From: Flavobacterium bizetiae
GTDB taxonomy: Bacteria > Bacteroidota > Bacteroidia > Flavobacteriales > Flavobacteriaceae
Assembly: GCF_902804475.1 (NCBI RefSeq)
Contig: NZ_CADCSU010000183.1
Location: forward strand, 1 to 52,087
Direction: 5' to 3'
DNA length: 52,087 bases
Under the pieces are notes generated by a model. It did no database searches. It was not told the origin of the DNA and was given only the letters and a program-made list of their open reading frames with translations. Below, piece by piece: positions 16,496 through 24,596 of the stretch (positions are counted from its first letter, which is position 1; each line of letters opens with the position of its first letter). The position numbers and the translations under genes were made by a program.

Positions 16496-18661
16496 TTATT
16501 TCTTAGCAGCTTCAACTAATTCCAATTCATCCAAACTTACTTTCGAAGTAAAGATTCCGTAATTTACAGTCGCTTTGTTTTTTTCGATCGAATCGATACT
16601 TCCAACAGATCTTCCGTCGAGCATTCTAACTCGGTCTCCAACTTTTAAAATTGGTTTTGGTTTTTCGATAACCGGTTTGAGTTTCTTTTCTTTTTTCTCT
16701 TTTCGAATTTCTTCAACCTGAACCGTAACTTCTGCTATAACTTCTTTTTTCTTTTCGATTATAGCTTTGGTTTCTTTTGGAGTGGCTTTTTTGCGTTTTG
16801 AATTTTCAATTTCAATAATTTTCAAAAATTCCCCAATCAGTTCTTTTTTATTTTTATTGTTGAAATATTTCTCTGAGATATCTTCAATTTTCTGACCAAT
16901 GTAAATTGTCTTTTGATTACTATCATATAATTCCTGATAGCTTTCTAATTTCTGTTTGATTTTCACATTGATGTTTTCCATCTTCTTGCTTTCCTCGCGT
17001 GCGCGGGTTTCTTCTTCTTTTAAATTGATAGAAGTTTTTTCAAGTTTAGATCTTTCTTTTTGAAGCGTTGCAATAGTTTTATCAAAACGAACTTTTCCAA
17101 CTTCAATTTTCTTCTTCGCACGATTGATCAATCCAAACGGAATTCCGTTTTTTAAGGCAACCTCAAAAGTAAACGAACTTCCGGCCTGACCCAAAGCTAA
17201 TTTATACATTGGTTCAAGCGATTTTTCGTCGAACATCATATTCGCATTTGTAGCAAAAGGTAATTCGTTTGCCAGAATTTTCAAATTAGAATAATGCGTT
17301 GTAATAATTCCGAAAGCTTCACGATGGTAAAATTCTTCCAGGAAAATTTCAGCCAAAGCACCACCTAATTCAGGATCTGAACCTGTACCAAATTCATCAA
17401 TTAAAAACATGGTTTTCTTGTTGCATTTCTTCAGGAAATAATTCATGTTTTTTAATCGGTAACTATAAGTACTTAAGTGATTTTCAATAGATTGATTGTC
17501 TCCAATGTCAGTTAAAATTCTATCGAATAAGAATGTTTCACTACGTTCGTGAACCGGAATCAACATACCAGATTGTAACATCAATTGTAGTAAACCAACT
17601 GTTTTAAGCGAAATTGTTTTTCCTCCGGCGTTTGGTCCTGAAATTACAATGATTCGGTTATCTTGTTTTAATTCAATAGTTTGCGGATGCGTAACTTCGT
17701 TTTTCTGTTTGTTGTTTAAATACAAAATAGGATGATACGCTTCTCTAAAAAACAATCTTCGTTCTTCGGTAATTGTTGGCAAAATTCCATTAATTCTGTT
17801 GGCGTATTTTGCTTTTCCGGCAACAACATCAATGTCACTCAAAAAATCCTGATACTCAATTAATAAAGGTAAGAATGGGCGAATTTCATTTGATAATTGC
17901 TTTAGAATTCGCGTAATTTCTTCTTTTTCTTCGTATTCTAAATTGGCCAATTCTCTTGAATATTGCAACGTAGCTTCAGGTTCAATATAAGCGATACTTC
18001 CAGTCTTGGAAGTTCCTAAAATAGAGCCTTTTACTTTTCGGCGATACATTGCTAAAACGGCTAAAACTCTACGGTTCTGCACAAAACTTTCTTTGATATC
18101 ATCTAAATATCCAAGACTATTATTATGAGAAAGCGCAACGCCAAAACTTTGGTTTACTTTACCGCGTACTATGTTCATATTCTGGCGAATACTTAATAAA
18201 CCTGGCGAAGCATTATCTTTAATTTCTCCGTATTTGTCTACAATAGCATCAATTAAAGTAACAATATCTTTGGTGTATTCTACTTGTGAAGCTCTTGCAT
18301 TTAAATGTGGATAATAATCATCAAATTTTCTTAGGAAATTCAGTAAGAAATTTGATGTAGACGAAAGTGTTGCTATTTTTCTAAAACTTCCTACTTCCAG
18401 GAAACTGTCTTCGATGGCGAGAAATTTAATTTCGTGCGTTATGGCGTCAAATCCGTGATTGGGAATTGCGTTATTATTTTCAAAAGACGACACGTACTCA
18501 GATGTTTGCATTAAAGCCTGCATCAAAGTTTCTTTGTCTCTAAATGGTGTTATTTTTAAAGCTTTTTCTTTTCCTATATCTGTATTACAGCCAGCCGAAA
18601 TAGTTTCGAGTACTGTTGGAAATTGTAAATCTTGTAATGTTTTTTCGGTAATGGATATCAT
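16496..18661 (-). CDS. mutS2: MutS2-family ATPase lacking the Smr domain
   Basis: A 721-residue MutS2-type protein. The MutS core/clamp region is followed by the ATPase with Walker A GPNAGGKT (342-349) and Walker B MFLIDEFGTGSD. A long Lys/Glu-rich coiled coil (about 505-660) leads to a KOW-like C-terminal segment with VGDRVRMLDG. Canonical MutS2 proteins are about 780 residues and end in an Smr nuclease domain, which is absent here; the protein simply ends after the KOW-like part. MutS2 acts on branched DNA or collided ribosomes. Without Smr, a nuclease role is unlikely, so a binding or ribosome-splitting ATPase role fits better. A TAACTTTG box lies upstream at 18685-18692. Confidence 0.9.
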   Translation of the reverse strand: MISITEKTLQDLQFPTVLETISAGCNTDIGKEKALKITPFRDKETLMQALMQTSEYVSSFENNNAIPNHGFDAITHEIKFLAIEDSFLEVGSFRKIATLSSTSNFLLNFLRKFDDYYPHLNARASQVEYTKDIVTLIDAIVDKYGEIKDNASPGLLSIRQNMNIVRGKVNQSFGVALSHNNSLGYLDDIKESFVQNRRVLAVLAMYRRKVKGSILGTSKTGSIAYIEPEATLQYSRELANLEYEEKEEITRILKQLSNEIRPFLPLLIEYQDFLSDIDVVAGKAKYANRINGILPTITEERRLFFREAYHPILYLNNKQKNEVTHPQTIELKQDNRIIVISGPNAGGKTISLKTVGLLQLMLQSGMLIPVHERSETFLFDRILTDIGDNQSIENHLSTYSYRLKNMNYFLKKCNKKTMFLIDEFGTGSDPELGGALAEIFLEEFYHREAFGIITTHYSNLKILANELPFATNANMMFDEKSLEPMYKLALGQAGSSFTFEVALKNGIPFGLINRAKKKIEVGKVRFDKTIATLQKERSKLEKTSINLKEEETRAREESKKMENINVKIKQKLESYQELYDSNQKTIYIGQKIEDISEKYFNNKNKKELIGEFLKIIEIENSKRKKATPKETKAIIEKKKEVIAEVTVQVEEIRKEKKEKKLKPVIEKPKPILKVGDRVRMLDGRSVGSIDSIEKNKATVNYGIFTSKVSLDELELVEAAKK

Positions 18662-18684
18662 TTATATCGTAAGTTGTAAAGGTT

Positions 18685-18692
18685 CAAAGTTA
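18685..18692 (-). promoter_or_regulatory. Possible -7 box (TAACTTTG) for mutS2
   Basis: Exact TAnnTTTG about 24 nt upstream of the ATG. It lies inside a copy of the CAAAGGTTCAAAGTTACAAAG-like repeat, so it could be a chance match. Confidence 0.35.
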
Positions 18693-18771
18693 CAAAGTTT
18701 TACAACGAAATAGCACTATTAATTAGTACTTTGAAAAAAACTTTGCGTAATTTGTATTAAAATCTATTTGA

Positions 18772-19443
18772 ATGAAAATTAATCTTTCTGCAGACTGGCA
18801 AGCTGTTCTGGCAAACGAAATTGAAAAACCTTATTTTAACACATTGCTTTTGTCATTAGAAGACGAATGTAAAAATCATATTTGTTATCCGTCTTTAGAT
18901 TTAGTCTTTTCAGCGTTTAATCATTGTTCTTTCAATAATGTAAAAGTAGTTATTATTGGTCAGGACCCTTATCATGGTGAAGGAGAGGCTAATGGATTAA
19001 GTTTCTCAGTTAATGATAATGTAAAAATACCACCTTCTTTGCGTAATATTTTCAGAGAAATAAATACTGATCTTGATGCTGTTTTTATGCCGACTTCAGG
19101 TAATTTAGAAAAATGGGCAAATCAGGGCGTTTTACTTTTAAATGCTTCGTTGACAGTTCGAAAAGATACTCCAAATAGTCATAAACATCTCAAATGGAAT
19201 TTGTTTACAGATGCGGTTATTCAGGCTATTTCTGATCAAAAAGAAAATGTTGTTTTTCTGTTATGGGGAAGTTTTGCCCAGAAAAAAGGATCGAAAATTG
19301 ATCGTTCTAAACATCATGTTTTAGAATCCGGGCATCCATCGCCAATGAGCGCTAATCAGGGAAAATGGTTCGGGAACAAACATTTTAGCAAAACGAATGA
19401 ATTTTTGAATTCTAAAGGAATCAAAGAAATTGAGTGGTTTTAG
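18772..19443 (+). CDS. ung: Uracil-DNA glycosylase
   Basis: A 223-residue family 1 UDG, which removes uracil from DNA as the first step of base excision repair. The water-activating motif GQDPYHG (Asp65, His68), the FLLWGSFAQKK segment and the DNA-intercalating loop HPSPMSA are intact. Length is normal. It is divergent from mutS2, with a 110-bp shared upstream region. Confidence 0.96.
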   Translation: MKINLSADWQAVLANEIEKPYFNTLLLSLEDECKNHICYPSLDLVFSAFNHCSFNNVKVVIIGQDPYHGEGEANGLSFSVNDNVKIPPSLRNIFREINTDLDAVFMPTSGNLEKWANQGVLLLNASLTVRKDTPNSHKHLKWNLFTDAVIQAISDQKENVVFLLWGSFAQKKGSKIDRSKHHVLESGHPSPMSANQGKWFGNKHFSKTNEFLNSKGIKEIEWF

Positions 19444-19548
19444 AATACAAACTTCCATAAATATTACAAATCTAAATTCGATTCGGTGCAATCTTCTCGT
19501 TTCTCAAAACTTATAAACCCGACGAGAATCTTGTTATAAAAATGATTG

Positions 19549-19656
19549 TCCTAGCCCCGATAGAAGTGGAAATCCTTTTGTGGCGGTGATCGCCACAAAA
19601 GATTACTTCGTCAGTTCGCTATCGCTCGGGTGGAGTGTATAGCGGGATTAGCTCCT
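19549..19656 (+). repeat. Interspersed hairpin repeat, copy 2 with insertion
   Basis: Same ends as the element at 15504 (TCCTAGCCCCGATAG...AGCGGGATTAGCTCCT). The inner stem is TTTTGTGGCG with CGCCACAAAA, which differs in sequence from copy 1 but is still complementary. Between the inner stem and the right end it carries about 28 extra bases containing TTCGTCAGTTCGCTATCG. It fills part of the 264-bp gap after ung. Confidence 0.8.
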
Positions 19657-19707
19657 AAAAAAAAACTTATTTTTATCATTAAAATCGAAATGACAAAAGA
19701 GGAAATT

Positions 19708-20094
19708 TTATTTTTCTACAGGTTTCTTAATAATTTCGTCTAAAACTGCTTTGTTTTCGTAGTTAATTACCTTTAGAATTACTTCCTGGTTTTTAACTGT
19801 TTTTCCTTCTATAATATATAATTTTCCTTTTTTGAACGGAACATTACTTTGATCAAAATCAACGTCTCCAAATTTCAAAGTGTTTTTAATATCGGCTGTA
19901 TCAATCCATTTTTCATTTAAAGTCTGAACTGCTTTTTCAGAATATTGAAAAGGTTTTGTGCGCAAATTATTTAAAACTCTGGCATTAGGAAAGTAGTTGC
20001 AACGGGTGTCTTTTCCACTAAAAACAAGGGCTACAAAAAAGCATCCCATAACCAAACCAACTAAATAATAAGCGAAACGATGTGCGAACTTCAT
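19708..20094 (-). CDS. Membrane-anchored DUF4258-like protein
   Basis: A 128-residue protein with one N-terminal membrane segment (about residues 5-26) and a small soluble domain that is probably periplasmic. The final KKGKLYIIEGKTVKNQEVILKV-like strand pattern resembles DUF4258, a family of unknown function; the match is from memory. The ATG at 20094 is chosen over an upstream TTG because a complete promoter (TTG-N21-TACCTTTG) ends at 20110, and the TTG start would lie inside the box. The -33 element is inside the last codons of alanine dehydrogenase. Confidence 0.75.
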   Translation of the reverse strand: MKFAHRFAYYLVGLVMGCFFVALVFSGKDTRCNYFPNARVLNNLRTKPFQYSEKAVQTLNEKWIDTADIKNTLKFGDVDFDQSNVPFKKGKLYIIEGKTVKNQEVILKVINYENKAVLDEIIKKPVEK

Positions 20095-20109
20095 GAAATA
20101 AAATTTTTG

Positions 20110-20141
20110 CAAAGGTACATTAAAGTTCCCTTAAAATACAA
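20110..20141 (-). promoter_or_regulatory. Promoter (TTG-N21-TACCTTTG) inside the end of ald
   Basis: On the minus strand, TTG is at 20141-20139 and TACCTTTG at 20117-20110. Spacing of 21 fits the Flavobacterium consensus. It would allow the DUF4258-like gene to be expressed independently of alanine dehydrogenase. Confidence 0.6.
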
Positions 20142-21330
20142 GTAAATTGATATCGTTATCAGGTAAATCAAACCATTCGCCAATTGCTTTATTGGTTAAA
20201 ATTCCGTGATAGAGATAAATTCCGTTTTTTAAACCTTTATTGCATCTTATAGCACTTTCTAAACCACCATCTTCGGCTATTTGAAGTAAATACGGAGTTA
20301 AGATGTTACTAATTGATAATGAGGCGGTTTTGGAATATCTTGAAGGAATGTTTGGTACGCAATAGTGTAAAACATTACTTTTTATAAAGGTGGGTTTCTC
20401 GTGAGTGGTAACTTCTGAGGTTTCGAAACAACCTCCGGTATCGATACTTACATCTACAATTACGGCGCCTTTTTTCATGTGCTCGACCATAGTTTCTGTC
20501 ACTATAATCGGACAACGTTCTTTTCCGCGCATGGCACCAATGGCAACATCGCAACGTCTTAACGCTTTCAATAATGCTTTTTGTTGTACGGTTGAAGTAA
20601 AGATTCGTTGGTTTAAATTATTTTGTAAACGGCGTAATTTTGTGATCGAATTGTCGAAAACTTTTACATTTGCTCCTAAACCAATGGCGGTTTTTGCAGC
20701 AAATTCACCAACGGTTCCAGCTCCCAGAATAACAACTTCGGTAGGAGGGACGCCAGTAATGTTTCCGAATAATAAGCCTTTTCCGAATTCGTCTGTAATC
20801 ATCAATTCAGCCGCAATAAGTATCGAAGCTGTTCCTGCGATTTCGCTCAATGATTTTACGGCAGGATAAGATCCGTCTTCGTCTTTGATGTATTCAAAAG
20901 CAAGTGCTGTAATTTTTTTTTGCGCCAAAGCTTCGAAATATTCTTTCTTTTTGGTTTTTAGCTGGATAGCCGAAATGATAATCGTTTCAGGATTGATCAT
21001 TTTAATTTCTGCTATAGTAGGAGGTTCTACTTTTAGCAGCATTGGACAGCCAAAAACTTTTTTGGTATCTTTTGTTACTTCCGCTCCCGCATCAGAGTAT
21101 TCTTTGTCTGAATAACTAGAACTTTCTCCGGCTCCGGATTCTATCATAACGCGATGACCTTCGTAAGTCAGCGAGTTTACAGCATCTGGAGTTAAGCAAA
21201 TACGACGTTCCTGATAACTTGTTTCTTTAGGTATTCCTATAAAAAGTTCTCTCTTGAATCGGCCAACTTCAAGTTTTTCTTCTTGTGGCAACAATTGTTG
21301 TTTCGTAAATGGAGTTAAGGTGATTGACAT
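20131..21330 (-). CDS. ald: Alanine dehydrogenase
   Basis: A 399-residue protein of the alanine dehydrogenase/pyridine nucleotide transhydrogenase family. It has the N-terminal GIPKETSYQERRICLTPDAV signature, the NAD-binding Rossmann loop ILGAGTVGEFAAKTA near residues 200-215, and VIVDVSIDTGGCFETSE. It interconverts L-alanine and pyruvate plus ammonia with NAD. The N-terminus is about 30 residues longer than in typical Ald, as is common in Bacteroidota homologues. A transhydrogenase alpha subunit is less likely because no beta-subunit gene is nearby. Confidence 0.88.
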   Translation of the reverse strand: MSITLTPFTKQQLLPQEEKLEVGRFKRELFIGIPKETSYQERRICLTPDAVNSLTYEGHRVMIESGAGESSSYSDKEYSDAGAEVTKDTKKVFGCPMLLKVEPPTIAEIKMINPETIIISAIQLKTKKKEYFEALAQKKITALAFEYIKDEDGSYPAVKSLSEIAGTASILIAAELMITDEFGKGLLFGNITGVPPTEVVILGAGTVGEFAAKTAIGLGANVKVFDNSITKLRRLQNNLNQRIFTSTVQQKALLKALRRCDVAIGAMRGKERCPIIVTETMVEHMKKGAVIVDVSIDTGGCFETSEVTTHEKPTFIKSNVLHYCVPNIPSRYSKTASLSISNILTPYLLQIAEDGGLESAIRCNKGLKNGIYLYHGILTNKAIGEWFDLPDNDINLLVF

Positions 21331-21414
21331 GGGTTGTGCGAAAAATTAAGAGTACAAATTACGTAAAAAGTTTTAAAATCAGTGTAAAAATTCTGCTAAT
21401 ACTATGTCATGAAA

Positions 21415-21888
21415 TTAAGGGATGTTTTTTTGCATTTTAATATCGGCTCTTTCATAATTTACATTTCCGAGTGGAACTTCAGCAAAACCGAATTTTTCAT
21501 ATAAATGAATTGCCGGAAGTAATTTTCGATTTGAATACAAAATAAGTTTATTGATATTGTTTTCTTCAGCTACGACCAAACAATGAGTTAGTAATTTGTT
21601 TCCAATTCCAAGGCCTTGTATTTTGCCTGAAACCGCCATTTTACTTAATTCAAAAGTATTTTCGTCAACTTTCATTAAAGAAACAGTTCCGATAATTTCG
21701 TCATTATATTTGGCATAGAATATTAATCCGCCTTTATCAATAATTTCTTCTTGCGGATTAGAAAGTACTATTTCATCTTTTTCCTCTACTCTAAAATACT
21801 TTTGAAGCCATTCTATGTTTAAGGTTTTGATGTGGTCTTTTAAATCTTGAGAAAAAGGGATTATTTCTACTGTATTTTGGGTATTCAT
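21415..21888 (-). CDS. GNAT family N-acetyltransferase
   Basis: A 157-residue GNAT-fold protein. The acetyl-CoA-binding motif A appears as GIGNKLLTH preceded by MAVSGKIQGL, and motif B as LYEKFGFAEV. The substrate is unknown. It is the last gene of a tight minus-strand run (tsaE, secreted hypothetical, GNAT), with an 11-nt gap to its upstream neighbour. Confidence 0.9.
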   Translation of the reverse strand: MNTQNTVEIIPFSQDLKDHIKTLNIEWLQKYFRVEEKDEIVLSNPQEEIIDKGGLIFYAKYNDEIIGTVSLMKVDENTFELSKMAVSGKIQGLGIGNKLLTHCLVVAEENNINKLILYSNRKLLPAIHLYEKFGFAEVPLGNVNYERADIKMQKNIP

Positions 21889-21899
21889 TCAGTCTGATT

Positions 21900-22325
21900 T
21901 TATTCGTAAACTACTTCTATTTCAAACAATTCTTCTGAACTTGCCTTATTGCCATTACTATTCAAATATAAAACTTGGAAAGAAGTTCTTTTTCTTTTTG
22001 GATCCATCAAAAACATCACGGGGAATGTTATTGGATTTCTACTGCCAATATTCTTTCCAGCCATTGTAACTTTATTATCTTTTGATTTTAGCATTATTCC
22101 TGTCAAGCAATCATGACATGGAGTGTCTGAATAGTACTTTACTGTAATAGAATCGCCAATTTTGTAATCACTTGCTTTTAAAATAAGCGGAGATTTATTA
22201 GTATATCCATTATATTCTTTGATTTTTATTTTATTATAAAAAACATGCCAAACATTTATTGTATCAGAAGCTTTGCAAAAGCTAGAAATTAGAAAAAATG
22301 CAATAAGGATTTTTAATTTCTTCAT
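21900..22325 (-). CDS. Secreted hypothetical protein with a CxxC pair
   Basis: A 141-residue protein with a Sec signal peptide (about residues 1-19, ending CKAS) and a beta-rich mature part. A PCHDC motif places two cysteines three residues apart in the middle of the protein, which could bind metal or form a redox disulfide. I do not recognise a family. It sits 4 nt after tsaE and 11 nt before a GNAT gene, so it is very probably co-transcribed with them. Confidence 0.7.
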   Translation of the reverse strand: MKKLKILIAFFLISSFCKASDTINVWHVFYNKIKIKEYNGYTNKSPLILKASDYKIGDSITVKYYSDTPCHDCLTGIMLKSKDNKVTMAGKNIGSRNPITFPVMFLMDPKRKRTSFQVLYLNSNGNKASSEELFEIEVVYE

Positions 22326-22329
22326 GCTT

Positions 22330-22737
22330 TTAAATTAATTCTAAACTTCTTTTTCCATCAGCCAATAACTCAATATTAATTATAGAAGTTTCTTCAGGAA
22401 GTAAACTTGCAATTTTTTCAGACCATTCGATAAAACACCAATTTCCGGAATACAAATAATCATCAACTCCCATATCGAGGGCTTCGGTTTCTTTGTTTAA
22501 TCGATAGAAATCAAAATGATAAACGATTTGATTATTAGAGGTATAGTATTCATTCACTAAAGAAAAAGTCGGGCTGCTTGTCGCATCTTGAACTCCAAGA
22601 CTTTTACATAATTGCTTAATTAAAGTAGTTTTTCCAACGCCCATTTCTCCATTAAAAAGAATAATTTTCTTTGGATTTTGTGCTAAAATTTGCTCTGCTA
22701 CTTCTTTAATTTGATCTAGTGAAAAAACGATATTCAT
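22330..22737 (-). CDS. tsaE: tRNA threonylcarbamoyladenosine biosynthesis ATPase TsaE
   Basis: A 135-residue P-loop ATPase of the TsaE (YjeE) family. Visible motifs are Walker A GEMGVGKTT (30-38), the SPTFSLVNEY segment, HFDFYRL and IEWSEKI. TsaE drives the TsaB-TsaD complex in t6A37 formation on tRNA. Length is standard. It follows porX with an 84-bp gap that holds a hairpin repeat, and overlaps no other gene. Confidence 0.95.
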   Translation of the reverse strand: MNIVFSLDQIKEVAEQILAQNPKKIILFNGEMGVGKTTLIKQLCKSLGVQDATSSPTFSLVNEYYTSNNQIVYHFDFYRLNKETEALDMGVDDYLYSGNWCFIEWSEKIASLLPEETSIINIELLADGKRSLELI

Positions 22738-22759
22738 TGCTTATATTTATTGTTAAATA

Positions 22760-22815
22760 AGTCTCAGTCGCAGTTCTAAGTCTCAGTTGAAAACTGAAAA
22801 CTGCGACTGAAAACT
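22760..22815. repeat. CTCAGT/ACTGAAAACT-type hairpin repeat between porX and tsaE
   Basis: AGTCGCAGTT (22766-22775) pairs with AACTGCGACT (22799-22808), and an inner CAGTT/AACTG stem lies between. Related sequence occurs at 16467-16494, 29854-29920 and 50429-50450. Confidence 0.65.
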
Positions 22816-22821
22816 CTTTTT

Positions 22822-24375
22822 TTATTTAGGGTTAAATACTAAAAACGGAATAATCATTTCTTCTAATGAGATTCCGCCATGCTGATATGTATTTCTATAA
22901 TAACTCACATAATGATTGTAATTGTTTACGTAGGCTAAAAAGAAATCATTTTTTGCAAATATAAACGAACTACTCATGTTTATAGCAGGCAAACCAATAT
23001 CTTTTGGTTCTTTTACAACATATACATCTTTTTGCTCGTATGTTAAACTACGTCCGGTTTTGTAACGCAAATTCAAGCTTGTGTTTTTATCTCCAACCAC
23101 TTTTGACGGGTTTTTGACATTAATTGTTCCGTGATCAGTAGTCAGGATTAATTTAAAACCTAAAAGTTGCGCTTGCTGGATAATCTCTAATAACGGAGAG
23201 TTTTTGAACCAGCTTAAAGTTAGTGAGCGATAGGCTTTATCATCAGAAGCAAGTTCTTTTACAACGTCCATTTCAGTTTTTGCGTGAGATAACATGTCTA
23301 CGAAATTGTATACAACCGTAACCAAATCATTGCCTTTTAGAGCTTTGAAGTTTTCTGCGAGTTTTTTTCCGCCGGCATAATTGGTGATTTTAAAATAGTC
23401 CTCTTTAATGTTTAAGCCTAAACGTTTTAATTGCGCTGATAGAAATTCGGCTTCATAAAGGTTTTTTCCACCATCTTCGACATCATTTTTCCAATATTGC
23501 GGAAATTGTTTTTCCATTTCTGTTGGTAATAAACCAGAGAAAATGGCATTTCTTGCATATTGCGTTGCTGTTGGAAGTATAGAGAAATAAGGAACTTCTT
23601 TTTCTAATTTATAATAATTTGCCACAACGGTTTCGAAAGATTTCCATTGGTCGTAACGCAAATTATCAATTACTACAAATAATATAGGTTTGTCTTTCTT
23701 TTTAATTTCAGGAACTACCAATTCCTTGAATAAATTATGAGACTGAATAGGTTTATCTGCTTTTGGAGCAAACCAGTCTTCATAATTTCTTTCAATGTAT
23801 TTTCCGAATTGGGAATTGGCTTCAACTTTTTGTGATTCAAGAATTTCTATCATTCCCTGATCGTTGATGTTTTCTAATTCTAATTCCCAGAAAATTAATT
23901 TTTTATACAACTCTACCCAATCTTCATAAGAATTGACCATCGCCATTTCCATAGAAATTTTTCTAAACTCTTTTTGATAATCCAGAGTAGTTTTCTCAGA
24001 AATCAATCTCGAATGATCGAGGTTTTTCTTTAAACTAAGTAAAATCTGATTGGGATTTACGGGTTTTATCAAATAATCAGCGATTTTAGAACCAATGGCT
24101 TCTTCCATTATATATTCTTCTTCGCTTTTGGTGATCATAATCATCGGTATTGCCGACTTTTTTTCTTTCATTTCAGAAAGGGTTTCCAGGCCACTCATTC
24201 CCGGCATGTTTTCATCAAGAAAAACAATGTCAAAATTATCTTCTTCAAATAAAGCAATGGCATCTAAACCATTGTTAGAAGTAGTTACAGCATAGTTTTT
24301 TTTCTCCAGAAATAATATATGTGGTTTCAAAAGATCGATTTCATCATCGACCCAAAGTATCTTTATCTTATCCAT
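22822..24375 (-). CDS. porX: PorX, response regulator with PglZ/alkaline phosphatase-like domain
   Basis: A 517-residue two-domain protein. Residues 1-120 are a receiver domain with the acidic pocket DDE near residues 10-12, the phosphoacceptor Asp54 in FLDENMPG, and the conserved Lys in LIKPVN. A helical linker leads to a PglZ/alkaline-phosphatase superfamily domain (about 215-515) with FVVIDNLRYDQW, the LPTATQYAR nucleophile region and the metal-binding TTDHGT. This is the architecture of PorX, which controls type IX secretion. The partner kinase PorY is not in the window. It is divergent from the HD hydrolase gene. Confidence 0.95.
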   Translation of the reverse strand: MDKIKILWVDDEIDLLKPHILFLEKKNYAVTTSNNGLDAIALFEEDNFDIVFLDENMPGMSGLETLSEMKEKKSAIPMIMITKSEEEYIMEEAIGSKIADYLIKPVNPNQILLSLKKNLDHSRLISEKTTLDYQKEFRKISMEMAMVNSYEDWVELYKKLIFWELELENINDQGMIEILESQKVEANSQFGKYIERNYEDWFAPKADKPIQSHNLFKELVVPEIKKKDKPILFVVIDNLRYDQWKSFETVVANYYKLEKEVPYFSILPTATQYARNAIFSGLLPTEMEKQFPQYWKNDVEDGGKNLYEAEFLSAQLKRLGLNIKEDYFKITNYAGGKKLAENFKALKGNDLVTVVYNFVDMLSHAKTEMDVVKELASDDKAYRSLTLSWFKNSPLLEIIQQAQLLGFKLILTTDHGTINVKNPSKVVGDKNTSLNLRYKTGRSLTYEQKDVYVVKEPKDIGLPAINMSSSFIFAKNDFFLAYVNNYNHYVSYYRNTYQHGGISLEEMIIPFLVFNPK

Positions 24376-24566
24376 AAACGTGTTTAATTTTAATGCAATT
24401 TAAATGTATAGAACTTAAAAAGTATTAAAAATAGTATAAATTTCAGAATAACAAATAGTGATTTTTATATTAAAACTTTTTTGAATTTTAGTATTACATT
24501 GAAAATCACGACTATTTAATGTCAATTTTTAAATGAAAAACACCAAGCTGTTTATAGTTATTTACT

Positions 24567-24574
24567 TATATTTG
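24567..24574 (+). promoter_or_regulatory. -7 promoter box (TATATTTG) for the HD hydrolase
   Basis: Exact TAnnTTTG, 22 nt upstream of the GTG at 24597. No convincing -33 TTG. Confidence 0.45.
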
Positions 24575-24596
24575 TTGACCTAAAAATAACCAAATA

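Noticed and set aside
20405..20869. 154-residue open frame opposite alanine dehydrogenase
   Set aside because: It lies fully antisense inside a well-supported gene, with low-complexity sequence typical of a reverse-strand shadow.
20131..21330. Transhydrogenase alpha subunit instead of alanine dehydrogenase
   Set aside because: No beta-subunit gene is present next to it and the length fits alanine dehydrogenase.
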